Shown: positions 52,202 through 62,142, counted from the stretch's first letter. The stretch is DNA of 64,000 nucleotides from Porphyrobacter sp. HT-58-2 (GCF_002952215.1 NZ_CP022600.1:372001-436000); one strand, 5' to 3'. The notes: a model not told the origin generated them from the letters alone. Numbers and translations are program-made.

Positions 52202-53095
52202 ATGATCGCACGCAAAGCATCCGCCCCGCTGGCCCTTGCCGGGATAGCGCTTGCGGCCCTTGCCGCACCTGCCCATGCCAAGCCGGTGGTGCTGAAACCC
52301 ACAACCAACTGGAATGTCGATTATGGCGACGAGGTATGCGCGCTCACCCGCATTTTCGGCGAGGGAAAGAACAGGCATCTCCTGACGCTGAGGCAATATT
52401 GGCCTTCCGGGGAGGCCGGCGTCATCGTTGCCGGCCCAGCCTTCCAGAACTTCGCCAATTTCGAGAAAACCCGCTTCCGTGTCTCGGCCGATGATCCAGA
52501 ACGGGTCGTTCGCCCGATGAAGGGCAGCGCCGGGTCTTTCGGCCCTGCCGTGATCTTCTCGACGATCAGCTTCACCGGAGATCAGCCTGCCCCGAACACG
52601 CCGGACAGCCCCGAAGCCAAACCGGCGCTTGAACAGCTTGCCGCCGCCGATGGCGAGAAGGTGCAATATCTCGAAGTCCAGCAAGGCTGGCGCATCATCC
52701 GGTTCGACACCGGGCCGCTGACCGAGGCCTTCAGGGTGATGAATGACTGCACCGCCGCGCTTGCGAAGGACTGGGGGCTTGAACCCGAGCGCCTTCGGAC
52801 AGCGCTGAACGGGCCACGCCTGGTCGATGAGGCTGCGGTCATCAAGGCAATCGTTGCCCGCTACCCCAGAGGCGCGCAGGCAATCGGCGAGCAGGGGGTC
52901 ATGCGGCTGCGTATGATCGTGAGCCCTCAGGGCGAGGTGGAAGAATGCACTCTGGTCAAGGCAACCGCGACATCGAAGCTGGAATCGCCCGCCTGTGAAG
53001 TGATGCAGGCCGCCACATTCGAACCCGCACGCGATGCTACGGGGGAGCCGATCCGGGCATTCTCCGCCACCAGCATCACCTATGTGATCGAATGA
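52202..53095 (+). CDS. Secreted protein with TonB-like C-terminal domain (tandem paralogue 2)
   Basis: ATG 52202 (ribosome-binding site GGAGG) gives 297 residues. The signal peptide ends ALAAPAHA. The mature start VVLKPTTNWNVDYGDEVCAL and the C-terminal MRLRMIVSPQGEVEECTLVK ... ATFEPARDATGEPIRAFSA match the previous gene part for part, so the two arose by duplication. Between these ends the sequences have diverged strongly. Function is unknown. Confidence 0.7.
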   Translation: MIARKASAPLALAGIALAALAAPAHAKPVVLKPTTNWNVDYGDEVCALTRIFGEGKNRHLLTLRQYWPSGEAGVIVAGPAFQNFANFEKTRFRVSADDPERVVRPMKGSAGSFGPAVIFSTISFTGDQPAPNTPDSPEAKPALEQLAAADGEKVQYLEVQQGWRIIRFDTGPLTEAFRVMNDCTAALAKDWGLEPERLRTALNGPRLVDEAAVIKAIVARYPRGAQAIGEQGVMRLRMIVSPQGEVEECTLVKATATSKLESPACEVMQAATFEPARDATGEPIRAFSATSITYVIE

Positions 53096-53104
53096 CAGGC
53101 CTCG

Positions 53105-54409
53105 TCACATCACCACAGTGGTGATGAAATGCAGCGTCATCCCCACCAGCCCGCCGACCAGTGTGCCGTTGATGCGGATGAACTGGAGGTCGCGGCCCAC
53201 CGCGCCTTCGACCCGGTCGGTGATGGTCTGCGCGTCCCAGCGGCGCACAGTCTCTGACACCAGCCGCACGATCTGGTCGCCATAGCGGGTCGCCACGCCC
53301 ACCATGGTGCGCCGCGCGAAGCGGTTGATCTGTTCCTGCAACCGCTCGTCCTGCTGGAGCGCCTGCCCCAGCTCTGACAGCATGTTGCGCATATCCGCCC
53401 CCATCCCGCTTTCAGGGTCGCGCGCGCGGCGGATCAGCGACTGGCGGATGCGCTCCCACACGCCGGTCCACCACACCGCCACCGCCGGATTGGCGATCAG
53501 GTCGCGTTTCATCTCCTCAACCTTGGCGCGGGTTTCGGGATCGTGCTGCAGGTCCTGGCCGAGCTTCGCCAGTCCCTCCTCAACCTTCCCGCGCAAGGGA
53601 TGGTCGGGGTTCACCAGCACCTCAGCCAGAAGTTTATAGAGCCCGTCGAGCACGTTGGAGGAGATGGTCTTGTCCAGCCCCGTCCAGCGCAGCACGCCCG
53701 CCACGCGCTGGTGGATGATGTCGCGCAGGGTGTCCTCGTTGTCCTCGATGGTCAGGCCCGCCCAGCGCACGAAGCCGTCAATCAGCGGCTGGTGACGCTT
53801 GTCCGCCATCGCGCTCTCGATCATCCGACCCGCCAGCGGTGCGATGTCGAGCTTGGCGAGCTGCCCCGCCAACCCGGCCCGCACCTGATTGCCGAGCCGG
53901 TCGGGATCGAGGCTTTCCAGCACCTCGGCCAGCAGCTCCGCCGCGCCCGAGGTGATCCGCGAACGGTCATCGATGCTGCCATTCGCGCCCCGTTCAGGTG
54001 ACGCGGCCAGAAACTCCCCCGCCGCCTTGGCAATATTCATGCCGCTCATGCGCCGCGCCACCACTGCTGGCGTGAGGAAGTTCTCGCGCAGGAATTGCGC
54101 CATGGTGTCGGCGATGCGGTCCTTGTTTTCCGGGATGATCGCGGTGTGCGGGATCGGCAGGCCGAGGGGCGCACGGAACAGCGCCGTCACCGCGAACCAA
54201 TCCGCCAGCCCGCCCACCATCGCCGCTTCGGCAAAGGCATTGACATAGCCCCAGGCCGGATGACCCGTCACCGCCAGTGCGTGGGTGGCAAAGAAGATGC
54301 CCGCCATTGCCGCCAGCATCCCCGTCGCGGTCCAGCGCATCCGCCGGGCGCGGTCGACCGTGAGCGGCTGACCGCCGAACGTGAGTGGCCTCGAAAGACG
54401 CGTTGCCAT
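53105..54409 (-). CDS. DUF445 family membrane protein
   Basis: The 434-residue protein has an N-terminal membrane segment (TGMLAAMAGIFFATHALAV), then GYVNAFAEAAMVGGLADWFA, VTALFRAPLGLPIPHTAIIP and ENKDRIADTMAQFLRENFL, the DUF445 signature. A long helical middle is followed by a C-terminal membrane segment (INGTLVGGLVGMTLHFITTVV). Function is unknown, but the family is widespread. The gene is convergent to the secreted paralogues, nine bases away. Confidence 0.88.
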   Translation of the reverse strand: MATRLSRPLTFGGQPLTVDRARRMRWTATGMLAAMAGIFFATHALAVTGHPAWGYVNAFAEAAMVGGLADWFAVTALFRAPLGLPIPHTAIIPENKDRIADTMAQFLRENFLTPAVVARRMSGMNIAKAAGEFLAASPERGANGSIDDRSRITSGAAELLAEVLESLDPDRLGNQVRAGLAGQLAKLDIAPLAGRMIESAMADKRHQPLIDGFVRWAGLTIEDNEDTLRDIIHQRVAGVLRWTGLDKTISSNVLDGLYKLLAEVLVNPDHPLRGKVEEGLAKLGQDLQHDPETRAKVEEMKRDLIANPAVAVWWTGVWERIRQSLIRRARDPESGMGADMRNMLSELGQALQQDERLQEQINRFARRTMVGVATRYGDQIVRLVSETVRRWDAQTITDRVEGAVGRDLQFIRINGTLVGGLVGMTLHFITTVVM

Positions 54410-54455
54410 GACCCGCCCTTAGCGCGGTTGGGGCGTAACAGTCACGCCCTTACCG

Positions 54456-57400
54456 TCACTCGGCCGGTTCTGCGCCGGGGGGGAGCCGACGCGCCGGAGC
54501 AGGCTTCGCTCCGCCGGGAAGGCCGGGGAACGGCAGATCGGGTTCGGAATCGCCCCGCGGACGGGTTTCGTCGCTCCGATCGTCGCCGGGCTTGTAGGTC
54601 AGCATCTTCGCTCTCAGCCACGGCCCGACACGCTTTTCGAAACCATCGGCCAGACTGAAGCCGGCCGGCACGATCAGCAAGGTCAGCAAGGTCGAAAGGA
54701 TCAGCCCCCCGATCACCACGATGCCCATCGGCTGACGCCATGCCCCGTCGCCCGACAGCGACAGCGCCACCGGCACCATCCCCGCCGTCATCGCCACGGT
54801 GGTCATGACAATCGGCTGCGCCCGCTTGTGTCCGGCATCAAGGATCGCGTCGAGCTTGCCCACGCCCTTGTTCATTTCCTCGATGGCGAAGTCGATCAGC
54901 AGGATCGAGTTCTTCGACACGATGCCCAGCAACAGCAGGATGCCGATATAGACCGGCATGGAATTGGGCAGCCCGATCAGCCAGATCAGCAGCACGCCCC
55001 CCAGCGGCGCCAGCGCCAGCGAGGTCATGTTGACCAGCGGGCTCATCAACCGCTTGTAGAGCAGCACCAGCACCGCAAACACCAGCAGCACGCCCGCGAT
55101 CACAGCGATGATGAGGTTCTGCACCAGCTCCTGCTGCCACTGATCTTCGCCCACCACGTCGCGGATGACGCCGGTGGGCAATTCCTTCAGCACCGGCAGC
55201 GCATCGATCTGGGCCTGCGCTTCGCCCTTGAGCACGCCCGCGGCCAGATCCGCGCCGACCAGCACCCGGCGGTTCTGGTTGTAACGCTGGATCGCGGTCG
55301 GGCCGGAACCGAAAGTGATGTCGGCCACGCGGCTCAGCGGCACCGATCCGCCATTGGCGGTCGGCACGGGCAGGTTCTCGATCGTGCGGAAATCGGACCG
55401 CGATTCGCGCGAAAGCCGCACCACGATCGGAATCTGGCGATCCGAGAGCGAGAAGCGCGCGGCGTTCTGCTCGATCTCGCCAAGCGTCGCGATGCGGATC
55501 GTCTGCGACAGTGCCGCGGTCGTGATCCCGAGCTCTGCGGCGATCTTGTCGCGCGGGGTGATGATGATTTCGGGCCGGTTGATGTCGGCGTTGATGCGCG
55601 GCGCGACGAGCGATTTCAGCCCCTTCATCTCCTCGACCAGCCGGGTTGCGGTCTGATCGAGCAGTTCGGGATCCGAACCGGCCAGCATCACCGTCATGTC
55701 ACGGCCCGAACCGAAGCCGCCGGATTGCGATCTGAACCGCACGCGGGCATCGGGCATCCGCGCCAGCACCGGTGCCAGCTCGCGCTCGAAATCGATCGAG
55801 CTGCGCTCCCGGTCATCCTTGAGCTTGATGAAGATCGACGAGCTTTCGCCCAGCCGGATGCGTTCCAGCAGACGTTCGACCTCAGGCTCCTGCCGCAGGC
55901 GGTCAGCCACGGCGTTGACCGCCGCCTTGGTCTGGGCGAGCGTGGTGCCAGGCACCATCTCGACTTCGACCTGGCTGTTTTCGTCATCGATGTTTGGCTG
56001 GAACTGGCCGGGAATCTGGGTGAACAGCACGATCGTCACCAGCAGCGAGAACCAGCCGATGCCGAGCATCCACACCCGGTGATCATAGAACCGCGCAACC
56101 ATCCAGCGGGTGCCGCTGGCCAGTGCGCCGCCTCCCGCTGCGAGCATTTCGATCAGCTTGAACGTCCCAAGCGCGGCGACGAAGGACGCCAGCGATACGA
56201 ACAGCACGATCACCACCTCGAACAGCTTGGCAACCAGCGCGTTGGCCATGGTGTTGGTATCGGCCGAGACGACGGCAGCAATTTCCTTGTGCACGCCCAG
56301 CCCGAGCAGGCCTTTCCACGGGGCGGCCACTTTCAGCTGTTCGGCAATGGCGGCAGACACGGTGCCGCCCGCCAGTTCGAACATCACCACCGCCGGAACC
56401 GCGAGCAGCACGATGACGGTCAACAGCAGCGCCGGGACATAGATGAACCGGTGGCGCGGGCCTTCCAGCCCGGCGCGGCGGGCGCCCATCTTGCCGCTGT
56501 CGAGCGTCCAGGCCAACACTCGCATGTACATGTCGAGCGCCGGGCCGCCGCCATGTTCGGCATGGCCTTTGGCCTTGAGGAAATAGGCCGCCATCAGCGG
56601 CGTGATCATGCGCGCCACGGCAAGGCTCATCAGCACCGCGACGACCACGGTGATCCCGAAATTCTGGAAGAACTGGCCCGACACGCCCGGCATCAGGCCC
56701 ACGGGCAGGAACACTGCGACGATGCAGAAACTGGTGGCGACCACCGGCAGGCCGATCTCGTCAGCGGCGTCGATGCTCGCCTGATAGGCGGTCTTGCCCA
56801 TGCGCATATGCCGCACGATGTTCTCGATCTCCACGATCGCGTCATCGACCAGCACGCCCGCCACCAGCGCCAGCGCCAGCAGCGACAGGAAGTTCAGGTT
56901 GAACCCGAGATAGTCCATGAAGAAGAAGGTCGGGATCGCCGAAAGCGGGATCGCCACCGCGCTGATGAAGGTCGCCCGCCAGTCGCGCAGGAACAGGAAC
57001 ACCACCACCACGGCCAGCACCGCGCCTTCGACCAGCGCCCAGATCGAGGACTTGTACTGGCTGCGGGTGTAGGTGGTGTTGGTGGAAAGCTTGATGAACT
57101 TGACGCCGGGATTCTCCGCCTCGATCGCATCCATTTCCTTCAGCGCGGCATCATAGACCGTCAGATCGGACGATCCGCGCGCGCGGCTCATGGCGAAGTT
57201 GACGACTTCCTTGCCGTTCACTTCGCTGATCGAGGTGCGTTCGGAATAGCCGTCACGCACCGTGGCCACATCGGCGAGGCGCACCGTGCGCCCGCCGCCA
57301 AGCTGGATCTGGGTCTGCGACAGGGCATAGGCCGTGTCCGAATTGCCGAGCACGCGCAGCGACTGGCGGGTGCCGCCAATCTCGGCAAGACCGCCTGCCG

Positions 57401-58049
57401 CATCGAGATTGCTCTGGCGCAGCACGGCGTTGATCTGCGACGCGGTGACGCCGAAGGACTGCATCCGCGACGGGTCGAGGATCACCTCGATCTGCCGGTC
57501 GACCCCGCCGAAGCGGTTGACTTCGGCCATGCCCTCGATCTTGAGCAGGCGCTTGGCCACGGTATCGTCGATGAACCAGCTGAGCTGTTCGATCGTCATG
57601 TCGTTCGCTTCGACCGCGACATAACCGATCGGCTCGCCCACCACGTTGACCTTGTTGACCTGCGGTTCGAGAATGCCGTCGGGCAGGTTCCCGCGGACGC
57701 CGTCAATCGCGGTCTCGACCTCGTTGACCGCTTCGATCAGGTTGGTGCCGATCTCGAATTCGACGAAGGTCTGCGAAGAGCCCTCACGCGCGGTCGACTG
57801 GATCGAATCGACCCCCGCGATCGAACGCAGCGCGCTTTCGACCCGCTGCGTGATCTGGTTCTCGATCTCGGTCGGAGAGGCGCCCGGCTGGGCAATCGAG
57901 ACGCGCACCGCCGGGAATTCGACATCCGGATTGTTGGTCACGTCCATCCGCGTGAAGCTGACAATCCCGGCCAGCAGCAGCACGGTGAAGAACACCAGCG
58001 GGATCACCGGGTTGCGGATCGACCAGGCCGAGATGTCGCGTAAAGCCAT
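54456..58049 (-). CDS. RND efflux pump inner-membrane transporter (HAE1 type) with extra membrane insert
   Basis: The 1197-residue protein is about 150 residues longer than typical HAE1 pumps (1030-1050). It has the N-terminal WSIRNPVIPLVFFTVLLLAG, the LALALVAGVLVDDAIVEIEN segment of TM4 with the proton-relay Asp pair, and the C-terminal LLGIVSKNSILLIDFAIEEM. Between TM6 and TM7 (about residues 520-650) there is an insert with two additional hydrophobic stretches (FIYVPALLLTVIVLLAVPAV and EVVIVLFVSLASFVAAL). It probably exports drugs or other organic compounds by proton exchange with the adaptor encoded upstream. No outer-membrane channel is adjacent. Confidence 0.92.
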   Translation of the reverse strand: MALRDISAWSIRNPVIPLVFFTVLLLAGIVSFTRMDVTNNPDVEFPAVRVSIAQPGASPTEIENQITQRVESALRSIAGVDSIQSTAREGSSQTFVEFEIGTNLIEAVNEVETAIDGVRGNLPDGILEPQVNKVNVVGEPIGYVAVEANDMTIEQLSWFIDDTVAKRLLKIEGMAEVNRFGGVDRQIEVILDPSRMQSFGVTASQINAVLRQSNLDAAGGLAEIGGTRQSLRVLGNSDTAYALSQTQIQLGGGRTVRLADVATVRDGYSERTSISEVNGKEVVNFAMSRARGSSDLTVYDAALKEMDAIEAENPGVKFIKLSTNTTYTRSQYKSSIWALVEGAVLAVVVVFLFLRDWRATFISAVAIPLSAIPTFFFMDYLGFNLNFLSLLALALVAGVLVDDAIVEIENIVRHMRMGKTAYQASIDAADEIGLPVVATSFCIVAVFLPVGLMPGVSGQFFQNFGITVVVAVLMSLAVARMITPLMAAYFLKAKGHAEHGGGPALDMYMRVLAWTLDSGKMGARRAGLEGPRHRFIYVPALLLTVIVLLAVPAVVMFELAGGTVSAAIAEQLKVAAPWKGLLGLGVHKEIAAVVSADTNTMANALVAKLFEVVIVLFVSLASFVAALGTFKLIEMLAAGGGALASGTRWMVARFYDHRVWMLGIGWFSLLVTIVLFTQIPGQFQPNIDDENSQVEVEMVPGTTLAQTKAAVNAVADRLRQEPEVERLLERIRLGESSSIFIKLKDDRERSSIDFERELAPVLARMPDARVRFRSQSGGFGSGRDMTVMLAGSDPELLDQTATRLVEEMKGLKSLVAPRINADINRPEIIITPRDKIAAELGITTAALSQTIRIATLGEIEQNAARFSLSDRQIPIVVRLSRESRSDFRTIENLPVPTANGGSVPLSRVADITFGSGPTAIQRYNQNRRVLVGADLAAGVLKGEAQAQIDALPVLKELPTGVIRDVVGEDQWQQELVQNLIIAVIAGVLLVFAVLVLLYKRLMSPLVNMTSLALAPLGGVLLIWLIGLPNSMPVYIGILLLLGIVSKNSILLIDFAIEEMNKGVGKLDAILDAGHKRAQPIVMTTVAMTAGMVPVALSLSGDGAWRQPMGIVVIGGLILSTLLTLLIVPAGFSLADGFEKRVGPWLRAKMLTYKPGDDRSDETRPRGDSEPDLPFPGLPGGAKPAPARRLPPGAEPAE

Positions 58050-58131
58050 GAAATTCCTGCCTGTGCCTCGTCGTCCAGCGCCTCGTCCTGAAAGATACGG
58101 GCGAACCCGCGGGCAGGATGGACGCCTTGCC

Positions 58132-59322
58132 TTACTTCTTCAAGGGCTGCGGATTGACGCTTTCGCCCGGATTGAGGAACCCGCCGGCGCGCAGCACCAC
58201 GCGTTCACTGCCGTTGAGACCGTCGATGATGGCAATGCCGTTGGCCGTCACCGCGCCGGTCTTGACCCCCCGGCGGATCGCCTTGTTGTCCTTGTCGACG
58301 ACATAGACGAAGCTGCCCTTGTCATCGGCCAGCACGGCGCTTTCGGGGAGAACCGTGGCGCTGAAGCTGCCGGAACCGATGCGCGCCGTGGCAAAGCCCC
58401 CGGGACGCAGTTCTGGCGCGAAGCTGAGCGCGATGCGCGCCGTGCCTTGCCGGGTATTCTGATCGATCACCGGGGACAGCTGCCAGATCTGGCCGGAAAA
58501 CCGCTGATCCGATCCGGTCGGGATCACTGTCGCCATGGTGCCGACAGAAACCTTGGAAAGCTGTTCCTCGGACAGCTGGGCAAGCATTTCCATCTCGCCG
58601 CCGCTGGCGATGGTGAACAGCGCCGGGGAACCGCCGCCCACCGTCTGACCCGGCTCGACATTGCGGGCAAGGACATAGCCGGTCGCGGGCGCATAGACAT
58701 TGAGCCGGTCATTGCGGGCGCGCAGTTCGCGCAGCTGGGCTTCGGCGACCTTGACGCGGGCCACCGCGGCATCGCGGGTCGCGGTCAGGCGGTCGATATC
58801 GGCCTTGGAGACGAACCCGCGCGCCACCAGTTGCAAGGCACGGTCAAGGTTCGCCTGAGCGAGATTGGCATCGGCGCGGGCAACTTCGATCTGGGCGGAT
58901 TGCGCCTCGGCCTGCTGCACCTGCACCGAACGGTCGATCACCGCCAGCACCTGACCCTGCTTCACCCAGTCCCCGGCATCGACCGTCACGCGCAGCACCT
59001 GCCCGCCTTCACCCACCACGCCGACCGGCATGGGGCGCCGCGCGGCGAGTGTGCCGGGCGATTCGATCTCTCCCGCAACAGTGGTCTTGCCCGGAGTCAC
59101 GACCGTCACCGTGGGCGCCTGCGAATTATCGTCCCCGGCCGGAACGGGATCGCCGCCGGCCAGCGCGAAATAGGCGGCGATCGCCAGCAACAGCGCAAAC
59201 AGCCCTCCGCCACCGACGATCAGCCAGCGCGGAATCGCGGGCGCGCGCAGCGAACGCACGCCGGCAAGCTCGGTCGCGACGCCATCGGCGGCTTCGGCAG
59301 TGATGGTCGTTTCGTAATTCAT
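58132..59322 (-). CDS. RND efflux periplasmic adaptor protein
   Basis: The start ATG 59322 is chosen because a GAGGGA ribosome-binding site lies at the right distance; ATG 59328 is too close. The 396-residue protein has one membrane anchor (WLIVGGGGLFALLLAIAAYF), lipoyl-type halves (GVVGEGGQVLRVTVDAGDWV and LNVYAPATGYVLARNVEPGQ), a coiled-coil hairpin and a beta-barrel (EMEMLAQLSEEQLSKVSVGT). It joins the RND pump to an outer-membrane channel. It is 82 bases upstream of the pump gene in the same operon. Confidence 0.92.
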   Translation of the reverse strand: MNYETTITAEAADGVATELAGVRSLRAPAIPRWLIVGGGGLFALLLAIAAYFALAGGDPVPAGDDNSQAPTVTVVTPGKTTVAGEIESPGTLAARRPMPVGVVGEGGQVLRVTVDAGDWVKQGQVLAVIDRSVQVQQAEAQSAQIEVARADANLAQANLDRALQLVARGFVSKADIDRLTATRDAAVARVKVAEAQLRELRARNDRLNVYAPATGYVLARNVEPGQTVGGGSPALFTIASGGEMEMLAQLSEEQLSKVSVGTMATVIPTGSDQRFSGQIWQLSPVIDQNTRQGTARIALSFAPELRPGGFATARIGSGSFSATVLPESAVLADDKGSFVYVVDKDNKAIRRGVKTGAVTANGIAIIDGLNGSERVVLRAGGFLNPGESVNPQPLKK

Positions 59323-59520
59323 CGCCATTCCCTCACCCAGAGCGATGCGGCAGGATCGGCCTTTCCGCCACTGAGTGTATTACTAGCATAAGTCACCATG
59401 CGCAACGCCTCATAGAATGTGCGGCGCTTCCGGGCAATGCATGCATCGACCGGTGACTTACAAGCTAGACGAAGGGCGCAGCCGACGGTTCCCGGCAACA
59501 CGGCCCGCTTGCGGCAGGTT

Positions 59521-59793
59521 CTAGCGCACGCGGCCCCGCTGGATCAGATTGACGATGCCCAGCAGCACCGCCGCACCCAGCAGCGCACCGAACACGCCCG
59601 ACCAGTCCGGCGGCCATGCGGCGATAGTGCCGCCGCCGGTAACAAACGACAGCAGGCTATTGCCGATGAACGAGCCGACCACCCCGACCACGATGTTGGC
59701 CAGCACCCCCATCGATGCGTCACGCTTCATCATCAGACTGGCCAGCCAGCCGATCACGCCGCCCATGATGATGAACCAGATGAAACCCAGCAT
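59521..59793 (-). CDS. GlsB/YeaQ/YmgE family small membrane protein
   Basis: From ATG 59793 the protein has 90 residues with three membrane segments: GFIWFIIMGGVIGWLASLMM, VLANIVVGVVGSFIGNSLLS and GVFGALLGAAVLLGIVNLIQ. The GWLAS and IGN motifs are typical of the transglycosylase-associated (YeaQ/GlsB) family, often stress-induced. The open frame continues upstream but without a membrane pattern. The precise function is unknown. Confidence 0.88.
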   Translation of the reverse strand: MLGFIWFIIMGGVIGWLASLMMKRDASMGVLANIVVGVVGSFIGNSLLSFVTGGGTIAAWPPDWSGVFGALLGAAVLLGIVNLIQRGRVR

Positions 59794-59919
59794 CCCCTTG
59801 CCTCCCGCTTTGCGCGCTGCCCGAAAGGGCGGCCCGTTATCGCATCTGCCGCGAAACACCGTTTGCCCGCAACGCCTGACGGGCGAAGCGGGCCTCGGAC
59901 GGGGTGAACGGAACGCGGG

Positions 59920-60219
59920 TCAGTACTTGAGCTGGCGCTCGTAGAGATCGCGGTAGTGCTGGATCTTGGTGACGCGCAGGCCGTGCATGCCCGAACGGTC
60001 AACCGCGCGCTGCCACGACGCGAATTCCTCAAGCGTGAGGCCATAGCGCGCCAGCGCCTCGTCGAGGGTCAGCAGCCCGCCGTTGACGGCGGCCACAACC
60101 TCGGCCTTGCGGCGCACCACCCACCGCTTGGTATCGGGAGAAGGCAGGTCGGCGAGGGTCAGCGGCTCGCCGAGCGGGCCGATCACCTGTGCGGGGCGGA
60201 TGTCCTGGTTCTCGATCAT
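59920..60219 (-). CDS. sciP: CtrA inhibitor SciP (DUF1153)
   Basis: The 99-residue protein contains LPSPDTKRWVVRRKAEVVAA and LTLDEALARYGLTLEEFASW, the DUF1153/SciP signature, with the basic VVRRKAEVV helix of the HTH. In Caulobacter SciP binds the cell-cycle master regulator CtrA and blocks its activation of target promoters. The family is confined to alphaproteobacteria, which helps the placement of the organism. It overlaps the preceding small gene (ATGA), so the two are coupled. Confidence 0.9.
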   Translation of the reverse strand: MIENQDIRPAQVIGPLGEPLTLADLPSPDTKRWVVRRKAEVVAAVNGGLLTLDEALARYGLTLEEFASWQRAVDRSGMHGLRVTKIQHYRDLYERQLKY

Positions 60220-60662
60220 TGCATTTCTCTCGCATCGCCACGGGGCGCGTCGGGCGCTTTGCCCTCCGCATCGCCGGAGCGGGTCGCTTCGTGGGTCACG
60301 GTCTTCGCACCGGAGACTTTAGATTGTCCTAAATCATCACGGTTAACGCCGGGTTCGTCATCGCCGAGCATCGCAAAATAGCTCGCCGCCGCATCCCCGA
60401 AGCTGGCAGCAACCGCCTCGATCGGGGCTTGCGATTCGGAGCGCATCAGCAGCCGCAGATCGCGCGCAGCATTGAGCCGGGCGGTCAGCTCGCTCCATTC
60501 GACCGCGCGCAGGGCATCGCCAAGACGCCGCTGGCGCAGCGATTCGGAACGCTCTGCGCCTTGGGGAATCGCCGCCGCACGCAACCGGGCGCGTTCGCCG
60601 GCATCAAAGGCTCCGGCAGACGCCGCGCGGGACGCGGCGAAAAGGTTGGTTTTCTCGAACAT
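60216..60662 (-). CDS. Uncharacterised protein coupled to sciP
   Basis: From ATG 60662 (or 60665) the 148-residue protein begins MFEKTNLFAASRAASAGAF, and its middle is helical (LGDALRAVEWSELTARLNAA, RDLRLLMR); the tail is acidic and disordered-looking. No domain is recognised. Overlap with sciP suggests joint expression and perhaps a cell-cycle role, but that is only by association. It is divergent from mnmA. Confidence 0.65.
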   Translation of the reverse strand: MFEKTNLFAASRAASAGAFDAGERARLRAAAIPQGAERSESLRQRRLGDALRAVEWSELTARLNAARDLRLLMRSESQAPIEAVAASFGDAAASYFAMLGDDEPGVNRDDLGQSKVSGAKTVTHEATRSGDAEGKAPDAPRGDAREMQ

Positions 60663-60811
60663 CACCCCCTCTCATAGCCCCAGTGCGTCAAGATCGGGTA
60701 AAGCCGCCATTTACCCCTGCTTAGGATTAGTCCGGTCCGGGATGGCAAGAATCGCGCCGCTTCGCGCAGCACTGGCGCGATGGGGAGAGGATCGCTATAT
60801 CGCGCCCGCTC

Positions 60812-61996
60812 ATGGACACCCCCGCTCTCCTCGATGCCGGCCCGATGGCCGCGCCGCTCCTTGGCCCGGACGAAGCCGCCGCGCTGTTCGATCTGCCGCG
60901 TCCCGCCGCCGAGTGCCGGATCGTGGTGGCGATGAGCGGCGGGGTCGATTCCTCGGTGGTCGCCGCCCTCGCCCACGCGAGCGGCGCAGAGGTGATCGGG
61001 ATCACGCTCCAGCTTTACGATTACGGCGCGGCAACGGGCCGCAAGGGCGCATGCTGCGCGGGCGACGACATCCGCGATGCGCGCGCAGTGGCTGACCGGC
61101 TGGGCATCGCCCATTACGTCTTCGACCATGAAAGCGCCTTCCGCGAGGAGGTGGTGGAACAGTTCGCCGACGAATATCTCGCCGGGCGTACCCCTGTCCC
61201 CTGCATCCGCTGCAACATGGGGCCGAAATTCACCGACCTGTTCCGCATGGCGCGCGAGCTGGGGGCGGATTGTCTTGCCACCGGGCATTACGTGCGGCGG
61301 GTGATGACAGCCGACGGCCCGCAACTGCACCGCGCCTTCGATCCCGCGCGCGACCAGTCCTATTTCCTTTATGGCACCACCGAGGCGCAGCTTGCTTACC
61401 TGCGCTTTCCGCTCGGCGGGATGCCCAAGCCGCAGGTGCGCGCGCTGGCCGAAGCGGCGGGCCTGCGCAACGCGGCCAAGCCGGATTCGCAGGACATCTG
61501 CTTCGTGCCGGACGGGAACTACGCCAAGATCGTCACCAAGGTGCGCCCCGAAGGCGCAGCCCCCGGCAACATTGTCCATGCCGCGACCGGCGCGGTGCTC
61601 GGCGAGCACAAGGGCATCGTCCACTTCACCGTGGGCCAGAGGAAGGGGCTGGAGATCGGTGGCCAGCCCGAGCCGCTCTATGTCATCGGCCTCGATGCGG
61701 ATCGCCGCGAGGTGCGGGTCGGGCCGAAGCGGATGCTGGCGGTGACCGCCGCGCATATCACCGAGACGAACCGGATCGGCCCGCTGCCCGATGCGCCGCT
61801 GACGGCGAAAGTGCGGAGCCTTGCCAAGCCGGTGCCGGTGACGCTCGAAGGGATGCTGGGAGACGGCGCGGCGGTGACGATCCGCTTTGCCGAGCCCGAA
61901 TTCGGCGTCGCCCCCGGGCAGGCGGCAGTGATCTATGCCGGGGACCGGGTGATCGGCGGCGGGTGGATCGACTCGACCGAGAAGGTGGCGGGCTAG
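60812..61996 (+). CDS. mnmA: tRNA-specific 2-thiouridylase MnmA
   Basis: The 394-residue enzyme thiolates U34 of tRNA-Lys, -Glu and -Gln. It has the ATP PP-loop [16 protein letters not shown] near residue 45-60, the catalytic Cys regions [14 protein letters not shown] and [10 protein letters not shown], and a C-terminal beta-barrel (RVIGGGWI). Two nearby Cys (GACCAGDD) are also conserved in many alphaproteobacterial copies. It is divergent from the sciP operon. No anomaly was seen. Confidence 0.96.
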   Translation: MDTPALLDAGPMAAPLLGPDEAAALFDLPRPAAECRIVVAMSGGVDSSVVAALAHASGAEVIGITLQLYDYGAATGRKGACCAGDDIRDARAVADRLGIAHYVFDHESAFREEVVEQFADEYLAGRTPVPCIRCNMGPKFTDLFRMARELGADCLATGHYVRRVMTADGPQLHRAFDPARDQSYFLYGTTEAQLAYLRFPLGGMPKPQVRALAEAAGLRNAAKPDSQDICFVPDGNYAKIVTKVRPEGAAPGNIVHAATGAVLGEHKGIVHFTVGQRKGLEIGGQPEPLYVIGLDADRREVRVGPKRMLAVTAAHITETNRIGPLPDAPLTAKVRSLAKPVPVTLEGMLGDGAAVTIRFAEPEFGVAPGQAAVIYAGDRVIGGGWIDSTEKVAG

Positions 61997-62126
61997 AGGC
62001 GCCTTGCCGGCCTTGCACGCAGGCCGCTCGCAGAATGGCACTCACCCGCCGGCTGGTCGCGCCAGACCCCGCCTTGCCCCTGCCTTGACCCCTGCCTGAC
62101 CTGCCTCAGCCTGCCCTCAAATCGGG

Positions 62127-62142
62127 TGTTTCACGTGAAACA
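62127..62142. promoter_or_regulatory. parS centromere site (perfect 16-bp palindrome)
   Basis: TGTTTCACGTGAAACA matches the widely conserved chromosomal parS sequence exactly. ParB loads here and spreads to organise origin segregation. It lies between mnmA and the small membrane protein gene. parAB are not in the window. One site alone is not proof of nearness to the origin, but chromosomal parS sites cluster there. Confidence 0.9.

Noticed and set aside
54828..58043. Plus-strand open frame of over 1000 codons
   Set aside because: It is antisense to the RND pump, very rich in His, Asp and Arg, with no motif. Long antisense frames are expected in GC-rich genes.
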